NCBI GenBank assembly: GCA_025362165.1
Contig: JANYHY010000451.1
Coordinates: forward strand, 1-8,930
Source: Myxococcales bacterium
Lineage (GTDB): Bacteria; Myxococcota_A; Polyangia; Polyangiales; Polyangiaceae
Direction: 5' to 3'
DNA length: 8,930 nucleotides
Positions 1 to 5,888 of this stretch are shown one piece after another (within the stretch, counting starts at the first letter, position 1; every line of letters starts with the position of its first letter). Both the position numbers and the translations under genes were made by a program. The notes below the pieces were generated by a model. The model did no database searches. It was not told where the DNA came from and saw nothing but the letters and a program-made list of their open reading frames with translations.

Positions 1-270
1 CAGACCGTTCCCAGCCGTGTTGTACGTGCAGGGGTCGCCGTTACCGCAGCCGCAGTTCATTGTGTTGCCGTGAACCTCGTGCCCATTCCGCCGCTCGACG
101 GCGCGCGACTAACGCCGAAATTCCTGGGACCGCTGATGCGCCCGCTCGAGCAGTATGGCTTGGCGATCTTGATCATCGGGTTCTTCCTCCTGCACATCGG
201 CCAAGTGATCGTCGGCGTCCCCGTGATGTTCGTCGCAGGCGGGCTCATGGCCGTGTTCGGGATCGGGTGA
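1..270 (+). CDS. M50 family (site-2 protease type) membrane zinc metalloprotease, C-terminal fragment
   Basis: Frame 1 is open from the first base to a TGA at 268-270, giving the last 89 residues of a protein whose start lies outside the window. Residues 25-34 read NLVPIPPLDG, the characteristic C-terminal motif of M50 intramembrane proteases; Asp33 would be the third zinc ligand, the HExxH pair being upstream and not visible. After the motif comes a basic linker and a long hydrophobic stretch (about residues 52-89) that fits the final membrane segments of the short, rhomboid-sized M50 proteins. Such proteases cut membrane-embedded substrates; the substrate here cannot be inferred. The 20 or so residues before the motif are only mildly hydrophobic, so the first 60 bases fit the family less well. 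The next gene lies 78 bases downstream on the same strand. Confidence 0.8.
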   Translation, partial: QTVPSRVVRAGVAVTAAAVHCVAVNLVPIPPLDGARLTPKFLGPLMRPLEQYGLAILIIGFFLLHIGQVIVGVPVMFVAGGLMAVFGIG

Positions 271-303
271 CGCAAAAATCGGCGGCGAAGCCCTCCACAA
301 GCG

Positions 304-329
304 TTGTCGTTCGCCGAAGGCGACGACAA
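304..329. other. Intergenic hairpin (possible terminator or operator)
   Basis: TTGTCGTTCGCC at 304-315 pairs with GGCGACGACAA at 319-329 across a GAA loop, giving an 11-bp stem with one bulged T. It lies 33 bases after the protease stop and 19 bases before the dehydrogenase ATG. No T-run follows it, so it is not a standard intrinsic terminator. It could stop or attenuate transcription, protect an mRNA end, or bind a regulator. Only the pairing is seen; the role is inference. Confidence 0.5.
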
Positions 330-348
330 GTTGCTACGGTGCGCCCGC

Positions 349-1161
349 ATGTCCCTCCAAGGAAAGACACTCTTCATCAGCGGCGCGAGCCGAGGCATCG
401 GGCTCGCGATCGGGCTGCGCGCAGCGCGTGACGGTGCGAACGTCGTCGTCGCGGCCAAGACCGCAGAGCCGCACCCCAAGCTACCGGGCACGATCTACAC
501 GGCAGCCGAAGCGATCGAGAAGGCCGGCGGCAAGGCGCTCGCATGCCTCGTCGACATTCGTTACGAGGAGCAAGTCCAAGCTGCGGTGAAGCAGGCAGTC
601 GAGAAGTTCGGCGGCATCGACATCCTCGTGAACAACGCGAGCGCGATCAGCCTGACCGACACGCTCGGCACGCCCATGAAGCGCTACGATCTGATGCACT
701 CGATCAACACGCGCGGGACCTTCCTCTGCTCGCAGGTGTGTTTGCCACACTTACTCAAGGCGAAGAACCCCCACGTCTTGAACATCTCGCCACCGCTCAA
801 CATGGAGGAGCGCTGGTTCGCGCCGCACGTCGCGTACACGATGGCCAAATTCGGCATGAGCCTTTGCGTGCTCGGGATGGCTGGTGAGTTCCGCGGCAAG
901 GTCGCGTTCAATGCGCTTTGGCCACGCACGGTGATCGACACGTCGGCCGTTCGCAACTTGCTAGGCGGCGAGGCTGTCGCGACTCAGGGTCGCACGCCTG
1001 AGATCATGGCAGACGCCGCGTACGCCATCTTCAACAAGCCCGTCTCGCACACGGGGCACTTTCACATCGACGACGATCTCCTGCGTGCCGAGGGCGTCAC
1101 CGACCTCTCCAAGTACGCAGTGACACCAGGCGCGGAGCTCATGCCTGATTTCTTCGTCTAG
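349..1161 (+). CDS. HSDL2-like short-chain dehydrogenase/reductase (SDR)
   Basis: This 270-residue protein is a classical NAD(P)-dependent SDR. The cofactor motif SGASRGIG is at residues 11-18, NNAS at 95-98, and the catalytic set is Asn120, Ser147 and Tyr163-x-x-x-Lys167. From memory it follows the N-terminal domain of eukaryotic hydroxysteroid dehydrogenase-like protein 2 (HSDL2) almost throughout, including AAKTAEPHPKLPGTIYTAAE, DILVNNASAISL, NISPPLN, NALWPRT and the C-terminal PDFF. The SCP2 lipid-transfer domain of animal HSDL2 is absent. Family members are tied to fatty-acid or sterol metabolism, but the substrate is not known and cannot be read from the sequence. I chose ATG349 because it aligns with the family start; in-frame TTG codons at 304 and 331 would add residues unlike the family. 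No clear Shine-Dalgarno precedes ATG349. The stop ends one base before the stop of the convergent transglycosylase gene. Confidence 0.93.
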   Translation: MSLQGKTLFISGASRGIGLAIGLRAARDGANVVVAAKTAEPHPKLPGTIYTAAEAIEKAGGKALACLVDIRYEEQVQAAVKQAVEKFGGIDILVNNASAISLTDTLGTPMKRYDLMHSINTRGTFLCSQVCLPHLLKAKNPHVLNISPPLNMEERWFAPHVAYTMAKFGMSLCVLGMAGEFRGKVAFNALWPRTVIDTSAVRNLLGGEAVATQGRTPEIMADAAYAIFNKPVSHTGHFHIDDDLLRAEGVTDLSKYAVTPGAELMPDFFV

Positions 1162-1162
1162 G

Positions 1163-3322
1163 TCAGGGGGCGAGATCGATCACCGGTACGCCCGCGTCGC
1201 CCGCAGTGAGGTATCCGTAGCGCGCCATGCTGCTCATGACCTTCACCACGTAGAGGCGCGTCTCTGCGTAAGGGATCGCCTCGACGAACGCGTCGAGCTG
1301 GATCTTGGCGGCACTTACGGGACTCATCCCTGCGAGCCACCGCTCGATGGCGTCCGGTCCCGCGTTGTAAGCGGCGACCGAGAGCGGGATGGAGCGGAGC
1401 CGTGCGATCATGTTGCGGAGGTAGCGCGCGCCGAAGCGGATGTTCACGCTCGGCACGAAGAGCGCGTCGTCATTGGGCAGCGGCGTATCGAGCTCGAGCG
1501 CGAGCGTCGCCGCTGTCTCGGGCATCAACTGCATCAAGCCGATCGCGCGCGCTGGCGACACGACGTCCGGATCGAAGCCGCTCTCCTGACGCATCACCGC
1601 GTGCACCATCCCCACAGGCAGCTTCTCGTCGGTCTCGAGGCGGGAAATCTGCCTCGAAAAAGGTGCGGGATACACGCAATCCCAAGCCCAGCGCGTGGCG
1701 GCTGTGGGCGCGTTCGCGAGCGGGACCTTCGAGATCGAGTTCGAGAGTTCGAAGCGCCGGTCGCCTCGATCGAGCAACGCGTACGCGCGACACAGCGCTT
1801 CGTCGCTGCGCGTCGGCCACGCGGCGGACACGACGGACTCTCGCGATCTCAGCGCGCGCTCCGCGTCGTCGTCCAGACCCGCAAGATGGAGCGAGTCCAC
1901 GGGCGGAGGCAGCGACGGAGGCGCTGCGGTCGCTGGCAAGGTCGCGGTGCTATTGGCATCGATCATCAATGGTAGTGGCGCGCCGACCGCGGCGAGGTGC
2001 GCGCGGGCCATGAGCGCAGGCCAGGTGAGCGGCAGTTGCTTGGCGACGTCGGTCCATCGCGCGATAGCGTGCGTGTTGTCTCCATCTGCCAGCGCTGCTT
2101 GCGCTGCGAGCACCGTGAGCCGAGCGGAGGCCGACTCGTCCTTCTCTGCGCCTGCCGCCTCTTCGAGCAGCTTGCGCGCGATCTTGGCGTCGCCGTTCAA
2201 GAGATGCGCGATGCCGCGGAGCCGCCCCGCCTCCTTCTTCTCATGCGAGTACTTCGACGCGTAGTCATCGAGCCGCTTGCACGCGTCCGCCCAATGCCCG
2301 AGCAGCATCGTGAGTCGCGCCGCCAAGAACGCCGCTTCGTCCGCCTGCGGCGACTGCGGGAACTGCTTGATCGCGTCGTCATAACGCGCGATCGCCTCCA
2401 CGTCCTTGTTCTGTCGCGACAGGGCTCGTGCGCTCGAGACGAGATCCTCGGCCGAGTGCGTCGTGTCGAACGCGTCCATGTAGAGCCGGGCAGCCTCGTC
2501 GTAGTGCCCCCTTGCTCGCATCAATAGGTCGGCCTTGTCACGTGGCTTCTTCTCGTGCGGCTTCTGCGATTGATCGAACGCCGCGACCGCGTCATCGGCC
2601 CTGCCTGCGTCCGCCAGCACACGCGCGCGCCCGATCCAATCGGCAGGCGCGAACACGAGATGCTGCGCGTCGATCACGATCGTCGCGTCCTTGGCTGCGG
2701 AGAAGTCGGCGCCGTGAACGAACAACCACCTGGCGTCCGCGACCACGTCAGCGTCGTAGCCATCCCTCACGCGGATCCGCAGCGCTCGCGCGTCTGCCTC
2801 TTGTTTTCGCGCTCGCTTGTTCGCCGATATGACATGTGCCGCGGCGGCTCGCGCCTTCTGGTTGTCCTTAGCGTTCTCGTACGCGCGGCCTGCATCCAGC
2901 TGATCGGCCGCGCTCGGCTTGCTCGCGAACCAATCGCCCGCTTCGCCGAACGGACCTGCGATCGCCTTGCAGCGCGCGCGCAGCCTCGCGATCTCGTCGG
3001 CCAAGAGCGGCAGCAATGTCTCGAGCCCTTCGAGGGCAAGGAGGGCCTGCGGCGCGTCGTTCGTCTCCACCGCAGCGCGCGCCCGTCCGAACCGCATGAT
3101 GGGTGGATCGGTGGCCGCCGCTGGGCCCATCGACTTCAGCGCGTCGGCATAGCGCTCCTCGTGCATCGCGTCCTGCCAGCGCTCGATCACCGGCGGGGCA
3201 GTCGAGGCAGCGTCCGCGATCTCGGCGACGGAGGAGTCGGTTGATGCATCAACGATCTCGGCGGGGCTGTGATGATCGCACGCGAAACTCGCCACCAAAC
3301 ACGTGAGCAGTACACGTTTCAC
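1163..3322 (-). CDS. Slt70-like lytic transglycosylase with helical-repeat region, putative lipoprotein
   Basis: The 719-residue product should cleave the MurNAc-GlcNAc bond of peptidoglycan in the periplasm, forming 1,6-anhydro ends. The C-terminal SLT domain (about residues 560-700) carries the catalytic Glu580 in MRQESGFDP, GLMQLMP at 595-601 and AYNAG at 651-655. Upstream, residues about 45-450 are helical and TPR-like (clearest around 228-430), and YPAPF at 551-555 resembles the linker before the catalytic domain of Slt70. The N-terminus is basic and hydrophobic and ends in Cys15 (ASFAC), followed by a Ser/Ala/Asp-rich linker. That suggests a lipoprotein, although the lipobox is poor because Ser and Phe sit at -3 and -2. 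I set the start at GTG3322, which has a strong Shine-Dalgarno; a longer reading to 3364 would add Arg-rich residues and hide the signal sequence. The GTG overlaps the methyltransferase stop as GTGA, which suggests translational coupling. Confidence 0.9.
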   Translation of the reverse strand: MKRVLLTCLVASFACDHHSPAEIVDASTDSSVAEIADAASTAPPVIERWQDAMHEERYADALKSMGPAAATDPPIMRFGRARAAVETNDAPQALLALEGLETLLPLLADEIARLRARCKAIAGPFGEAGDWFASKPSAADQLDAGRAYENAKDNQKARAAAAHVISANKRARKQEADARALRIRVRDGYDADVVADARWLFVHGADFSAAKDATIVIDAQHLVFAPADWIGRARVLADAGRADDAVAAFDQSQKPHEKKPRDKADLLMRARGHYDEAARLYMDAFDTTHSAEDLVSSARALSRQNKDVEAIARYDDAIKQFPQSPQADEAAFLAARLTMLLGHWADACKRLDDYASKYSHEKKEAGRLRGIAHLLNGDAKIARKLLEEAAGAEKDESASARLTVLAAQAALADGDNTHAIARWTDVAKQLPLTWPALMARAHLAAVGAPLPLMIDANSTATLPATAAPPSLPPPVDSLHLAGLDDDAERALRSRESVVSAAWPTRSDEALCRAYALLDRGDRRFELSNSISKVPLANAPTAATRWAWDCVYPAPFSRQISRLETDEKLPVGMVHAVMRQESGFDPDVVSPARAIGLMQLMPETAATLALELDTPLPNDDALFVPSVNIRFGARYLRNMIARLRSIPLSVAAYNAGPDAIERWLAGMSPVSAAKIQLDAFVEAIPYAETRLYVVKVMSSMARYGYLTAGDAGVPVIDLAP

Positions 3323-4506
3323 GGAGACCTCCCCACAGCTTCGAACGCGCCGCCGCCGGTCCACTCCACGCGCGCGGAGATGCCCGTAGAGTCCTGCCCG
3401 GCCACGACACGCTCGAGCCTCTCGTGCGCTCGCTCAAACACCGTGGGCTCGCGTTCGATGCCGACCCAACGACGCCCCAGCTTGTGCGCGACGGCCGCAG
3501 TGGTGCCGCTCCCTACGAAGGGATCGATCACCCAGTCGCCTTGATTGGTGCACAGCTCCAGCACGCGCTCGAGCAGTCGCTCCGGCTTCTTGTTGCGGAC
3601 GAAGCGCACGCCGCCCTCGTTGGCGATGCCTTGAAAGCCGATGTCGTCCCAGACGTTCGTCAGCGGCTCCACCACGCGCGGCTCACCTGCGATCGCTCTC
3701 ACCTTGTCGGCGAGAAAGAGCATGCGATTGCCGCCACGCACGATGAAATCCTTGTAACCCGGACGGGCGAGGCGCATCACTTTTTCGGGCGCCGCGCGAG
3801 ACCGCAGCACGACCTCCCGAGCGCGCTTGCCGATCGCCTCGAACCGCGGCTGCGCGAAGCGGACGACGTGCTCTGAGTGCCCGAGCGCGAACCGCTCGAC
3901 CTCGCGAAGGAAGGCGTCCGGCCCGAGCGATCGGCGCGCTGCCAACGCGGACGCGAACCCTTGGCGCGACGCGACCTCGCGCGCGAGAGGCGAGAAGACC
4001 GGCGTCTTCAACGACGGATCACTCACGTAGGTGGAGTACGCAGGATCGAGCCCTTCACGCGGCACGACGAGCGCGTTGGGAGCGAAGCGCGCGCGATCTT
4101 TCGCGTAGACGAGCAAGTAGTCGGCGACATTGACGGGGCCGCGGTTGATCGCTTTGTGGCCCGTGGCGGCGCTGCGCACGATCGTGATCACGCTGATGCG
4201 CTGCGCCCGACCCAGTAGCTGATCCATGAGCACGACCAGCGCGCCGAGCTCCGTGTCGTCGATCTCGACGGCGATCGCCCCATCTTCGCGGACGAGCGGG
4301 AGCAGCGCGTTGAGAGTGTCCGCGAGCTGCGCGGTCCACGTCTCGGGGCTCGCGCGGTCGTCGTACTCGTCGAAGCGGCGCCCCGTGTTGAACGGCGGAT
4401 CGAGGTACGCCAGCCGAAACCTCCCTCGATCCCGCTTCAGGAGGCGGGACAAGACCTCCCGATTGTCGCCGAGGATGAGCCGGTTCTGTGAGCTTGCGCG
4501 GTGCAC
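3319..4506 (-). CDS. Beta-class DNA methyltransferase, type III Mod-like, probably adenine-N6, apparently orphan
   Basis: The 395-residue product should transfer a methyl group from S-adenosylmethionine to DNA. Motif IV, DPPF, is at residues 36-39 (LDPPFNTG), and the SAM-binding motif I, DPFVGSGTT, is at 328-336, followed by GRRWVGIE. This permuted order (catalytic motif first, SAM motif last) defines the beta class, and DPPF favours adenine as the target. A KPERLLERVLELC helix before motif I is typical of type III Mod proteins. The roughly 290 residues between would include target recognition. It is shorter than type III Mod subunits, which usually exceed 500 residues, and no Res or other nuclease gene adjoins it, so a solitary enzyme is likely. 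I chose GTG4506 because a strong Shine-Dalgarno precedes it and motif IV then falls where expected. The frame stays open upstream to 5298, but that part is antisense to rplM and rpsI. Confidence 0.88.
   Translation of the reverse strand: MHRASSQNRLILGDNREVLSRLLKRDRGRFRLAYLDPPFNTGRRFDEYDDRASPETWTAQLADTLNALLPLVREDGAIAVEIDDTELGALVVLMDQLLGRAQRISVITIVRSAATGHKAINRGPVNVADYLLVYAKDRARFAPNALVVPREGLDPAYSTYVSDPSLKTPVFSPLAREVASRQGFASALAARRSLGPDAFLREVERFALGHSEHVVRFAQPRFEAIGKRAREVVLRSRAAPEKVMRLARPGYKDFIVRGGNRMLFLADKVRAIAGEPRVVEPLTNVWDDIGFQGIANEGGVRFVRNKKPERLLERVLELCTNQGDWVIDPFVGSGTTAAVAHKLGRRWVGIEREPTVFERAHERLERVVAGQDSTGISARVEWTGGGAFEAVGRSP
3327..3334 (-). promoter_or_regulatory. Ribosome binding site of the transglycosylase gene
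   Basis: Read on the minus strand, GGGGAGGT ends four bases before GTG3322. It lies inside the last codons of the methyltransferase gene. It decides the GTG start and argues that the transglycosylase can recruit ribosomes itself as well as by coupling. Confidence 0.8.
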
Positions 4507-4507
4507 G

Positions 4508-4516
4508 TCACCTCCT
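4508..4516 (-). promoter_or_regulatory. Ribosome binding site of the methyltransferase gene
   Basis: On the minus strand AGGAGGTGA, complementary to nine bases of the usual 16S rRNA tail, ends one base before GTG4506. GGAGG to GTG is only four bases, which is close. It nevertheless fixes the start, because no ATG, GTG or TTG follows in frame before the conserved LILGDN region. Confidence 0.75.
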
Positions 4517-4543
4517 ACCACCACCTTGATCCCGCGGTCTCGC

Positions 4544-4572
4544 TTGACAGTCACCTTCGAGGCGCGTACTTT
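4544..4572 (+). promoter_or_regulatory. Predicted housekeeping sigma promoter of the rplM-rpsI operon
   Basis: TTGACA at 4544-4549 matches the -35 consensus exactly. TACTTT at 4567-4572, after a 17-base spacer, agrees with three of six bases of the -10 consensus, including both leading bases and the final T. Transcription would begin near 4579, leaving a leader of about 45 bases before rplM. It lies in the 117-base gap between the divergent methyltransferase and rplM genes. I see no convincing promoter for the minus-strand genes in the same gap. Confidence 0.65.
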
Positions 4573-4623
4573 TCCGCGCCCTTTCCGGGACCCGTCCGTT
4601 TTCCAGCCAGAGGCGTCTCCGTC

Positions 4624-5079
4624 ATGTCGTCGCATAGCCAAAGCACCTTCACAGCGAACCAAGAATCGGCCGAAAAGCTCCGCGGCTGGTTCGTCATCGA
4701 CGCCACCGGCAAGCCGCTCGGCCGCCTCGCAAGCGAGATCGCGCGCGTCCTCCGCGGCAAGCACAAGCCAACCTACACTCCACACGTGGACACGGGTGAC
4801 TTCGTCGTCGTGGTCAACGCGAGCAAGGTCCTGTTGACGGGCAACAAGCTCGACCAGAAGAAGTGGCAGCGTCACTCCGGCATTCCGGGCGGCTTCAAAG
4901 AGAACACTTATCGCTCGCTGCTCGAGTCGCGCCCCACGCTGCCGATCGAGAAGGCCGTCAAGGGCATGCTCCCGAAGAACGTCCTCGGCCGCGAGATGTT
5001 CACCAAGCTCAAGGTCTACGCCACACCTGATCATCCCCACGCCGCGCAGAAGCCGCAGCCGCTGACCGTTAATATCTGA
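4624..5079 (+). CDS. rplM: 50S ribosomal protein L13
   Basis: The 151-residue product is ribosomal protein L13, an early-assembling large-subunit protein that binds 23S rRNA. The family core is plain: GWFVIDATGKPLGRLAS from residue 21, then RGKHKPTYTPHVDTGDFVVV, QRHSGIPGG at 82-90, AVKGMLPKN from 111 and HPHAAQKPQPL near the C-terminus. I chose ATG4624; the frame is open back to 4501, but the upstream translation is not L13-like and overlaps the promoter. Ten to twelve polar residues precede the usual start of the family (E. coli L13 has 142 residues). A weak Shine-Dalgarno (AGAGG at 4609-4613) sits ten bases before the ATG. rpsI follows after 16 bases, the standard order in bacteria. Confidence 0.98.
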   Translation: MSSHSQSTFTANQESAEKLRGWFVIDATGKPLGRLASEIARVLRGKHKPTYTPHVDTGDFVVVVNASKVLLTGNKLDQKKWQRHSGIPGGFKENTYRSLLESRPTLPIEKAVKGMLPKNVLGREMFTKLKVYATPDHPHAAQKPQPLTVNI

Positions 5080-5095
5080 GCCGAGATTCCAATAT

Positions 5096-5494
5096 ATGAG
5101 CACCACCGACAATCGCACGTACGCCACCGGCAAGCGCAAGACGGCCATCGCACGCATTTGGCTCAAGGCTGGCACGGGCCAAGTCATCGTCAACGAGAAG
5201 CCCGCGGACGAGTACTTCGAGCGCGAGACCTCGCGCATGATCCTGCGCCAGCCGCTGGAGCTCCTCGAGCAGCTCGAGGCGTTCGACATCTGGGCCACCG
5301 TGCGCGGCGGCGGTCACTCTGCGCAGGCTGAGGCGATGCGCCACGGCATCTCGCGCGCCCTCTGCGAGATCGATCCCGAGAAGCGCACGCTGCTCAAGCG
5401 CGCTGGCTTCTTGACGCGCGACGCACGCAAGAAGGAACGCAAGAAGTACGGTCAGCCCGGCGCGCGCAAGCGGTTCCAGTACAGCAAGCGCTGA
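5096..5494 (+). CDS. rpsI: 30S ribosomal protein S9
   Basis: The 132-residue product is ribosomal protein S9, whose basic C-terminal tail reaches the P-site tRNA. Visible family features are ATGKRKTAIARIWLK at residues 10-24, a GGG at 71-73 with RHGISRAL at 82-89, and the C-terminal KKYGQPGARKRFQYSKR, which keeps the invariant YSKR ending. The usual GQAGA after the triple glycine reads AQAEA here (residues 76-80), an unusual but not disabling change. The start codon sits in an AT-rich patch (AATATATG) and has no clear Shine-Dalgarno, so translation probably depends on coupling to rplM, whose stop is 16 bases upstream. Confidence 0.98.
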   Translation: MSTTDNRTYATGKRKTAIARIWLKAGTGQVIVNEKPADEYFERETSRMILRQPLELLEQLEAFDIWATVRGGGHSAQAEAMRHGISRALCEIDPEKRTLLKRAGFLTRDARKKERKKYGQPGARKRFQYSKR

Positions 5495-5507
5495 GCGGCA
5501 CTTCATC

Positions 5508-5888
5508 ATGTGGGGGCGGATCGCCTGGCTCGGCTTCGGCGCAGTGTGCGTCGCGGCCTTGGCCCTGGCGGCGTTTGCCCCGAAGATCGCGCCCGATCCA
5601 GAGGCAGACGACGCGACGAAGAAGTCCGTCTACTACTCGGTCGCCTCGGACGAGCCCTCGCTCCGCAAGAGCGCGGCCAAGAGCTTCCCCACCGATCCGT
5701 GGTCGCAAGACGACGACTTTCACAACCAAGAGTTTCGTCGCGTCCAGAACTTCGCCTCTGCTGACAAAGTGAGCGTCGGCTCTCTGCTCTCCGCGCTCGA
5801 TGAGGGGATGCGCGCTCGCTGGCCGCACTCGCCGATCAGCAACCCGCGCCCCACGGTGCCGCCATGCAGGCCCCGACCCATCTACTGA
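5508..5888 (+). CDS. Small single-pass membrane protein of unknown function
   Basis: I do not recognise this 126-residue protein. Residues 5-24 form one hydrophobic membrane segment after a short MWGR start. Little basic residue content and a Pro/Asp/Glu-rich stretch follow it, so the rest probably lies outside the cytoplasm, though orientation is uncertain. The middle (about 35-100) is polar and ends in a helix-like stretch, VSVGSLLSALDEGMRARWP; the last 20 residues are rich in Pro and Arg. ATG5508 starts 13 bases after the rpsI stop, with a weak GAGCGG upstream. Its end overlaps the next gene by 25 bases in another frame. Good codon bias and operon position support it as real. Its position just before a large membrane protein suggests a partner role, but this is inference only. 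Confidence 0.7.
   Translation: MWGRIAWLGFGAVCVAALALAAFAPKIAPDPEADDATKKSVYYSVASDEPSLRKSAAKSFPTDPWSQDDDFHNQEFRRVQNFASADKVSVGSLLSALDEGMRARWPHSPISNPRPTVPPCRPRPIY

Noticed and set aside
1168..1193. Possible stem GGGCG/CGCCC at the convergent junction as a bidirectional terminator
   Set aside because: It has only five base pairs with a 16-base loop and no T-run, so it is likely to be chance in GC-rich DNA.
1402..3306. Several Arg- and Ser-rich open frames on the plus strand opposite the transglycosylase gene
   Set aside because: They are low-complexity, lack domain signals or ribosome binding sites, and are explained by the codon bias of the real minus-strand gene.
4573..4623. Structured autoregulatory leader before rplM
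   Set aside because: The leader of about 45 bases shows no convincing long stem or match to known L13 leader elements by eye.
5069..5098. AT-rich patch between rplM and rpsI as a separate rpsI promoter
   Set aside because: It has no -35 partner at proper spacing, and rplM-rpsI is normally one transcription unit.
4507..5298. Upstream open frame on the minus strand continuous with the methyltransferase, covering rplM and most of rpsI in antisense
   Set aside because: It lies opposite two certain ribosomal protein genes, its residues show no methyltransferase features, and a strong ribosome binding site places the true start at 4506. High GC content commonly keeps such antisense frames open.
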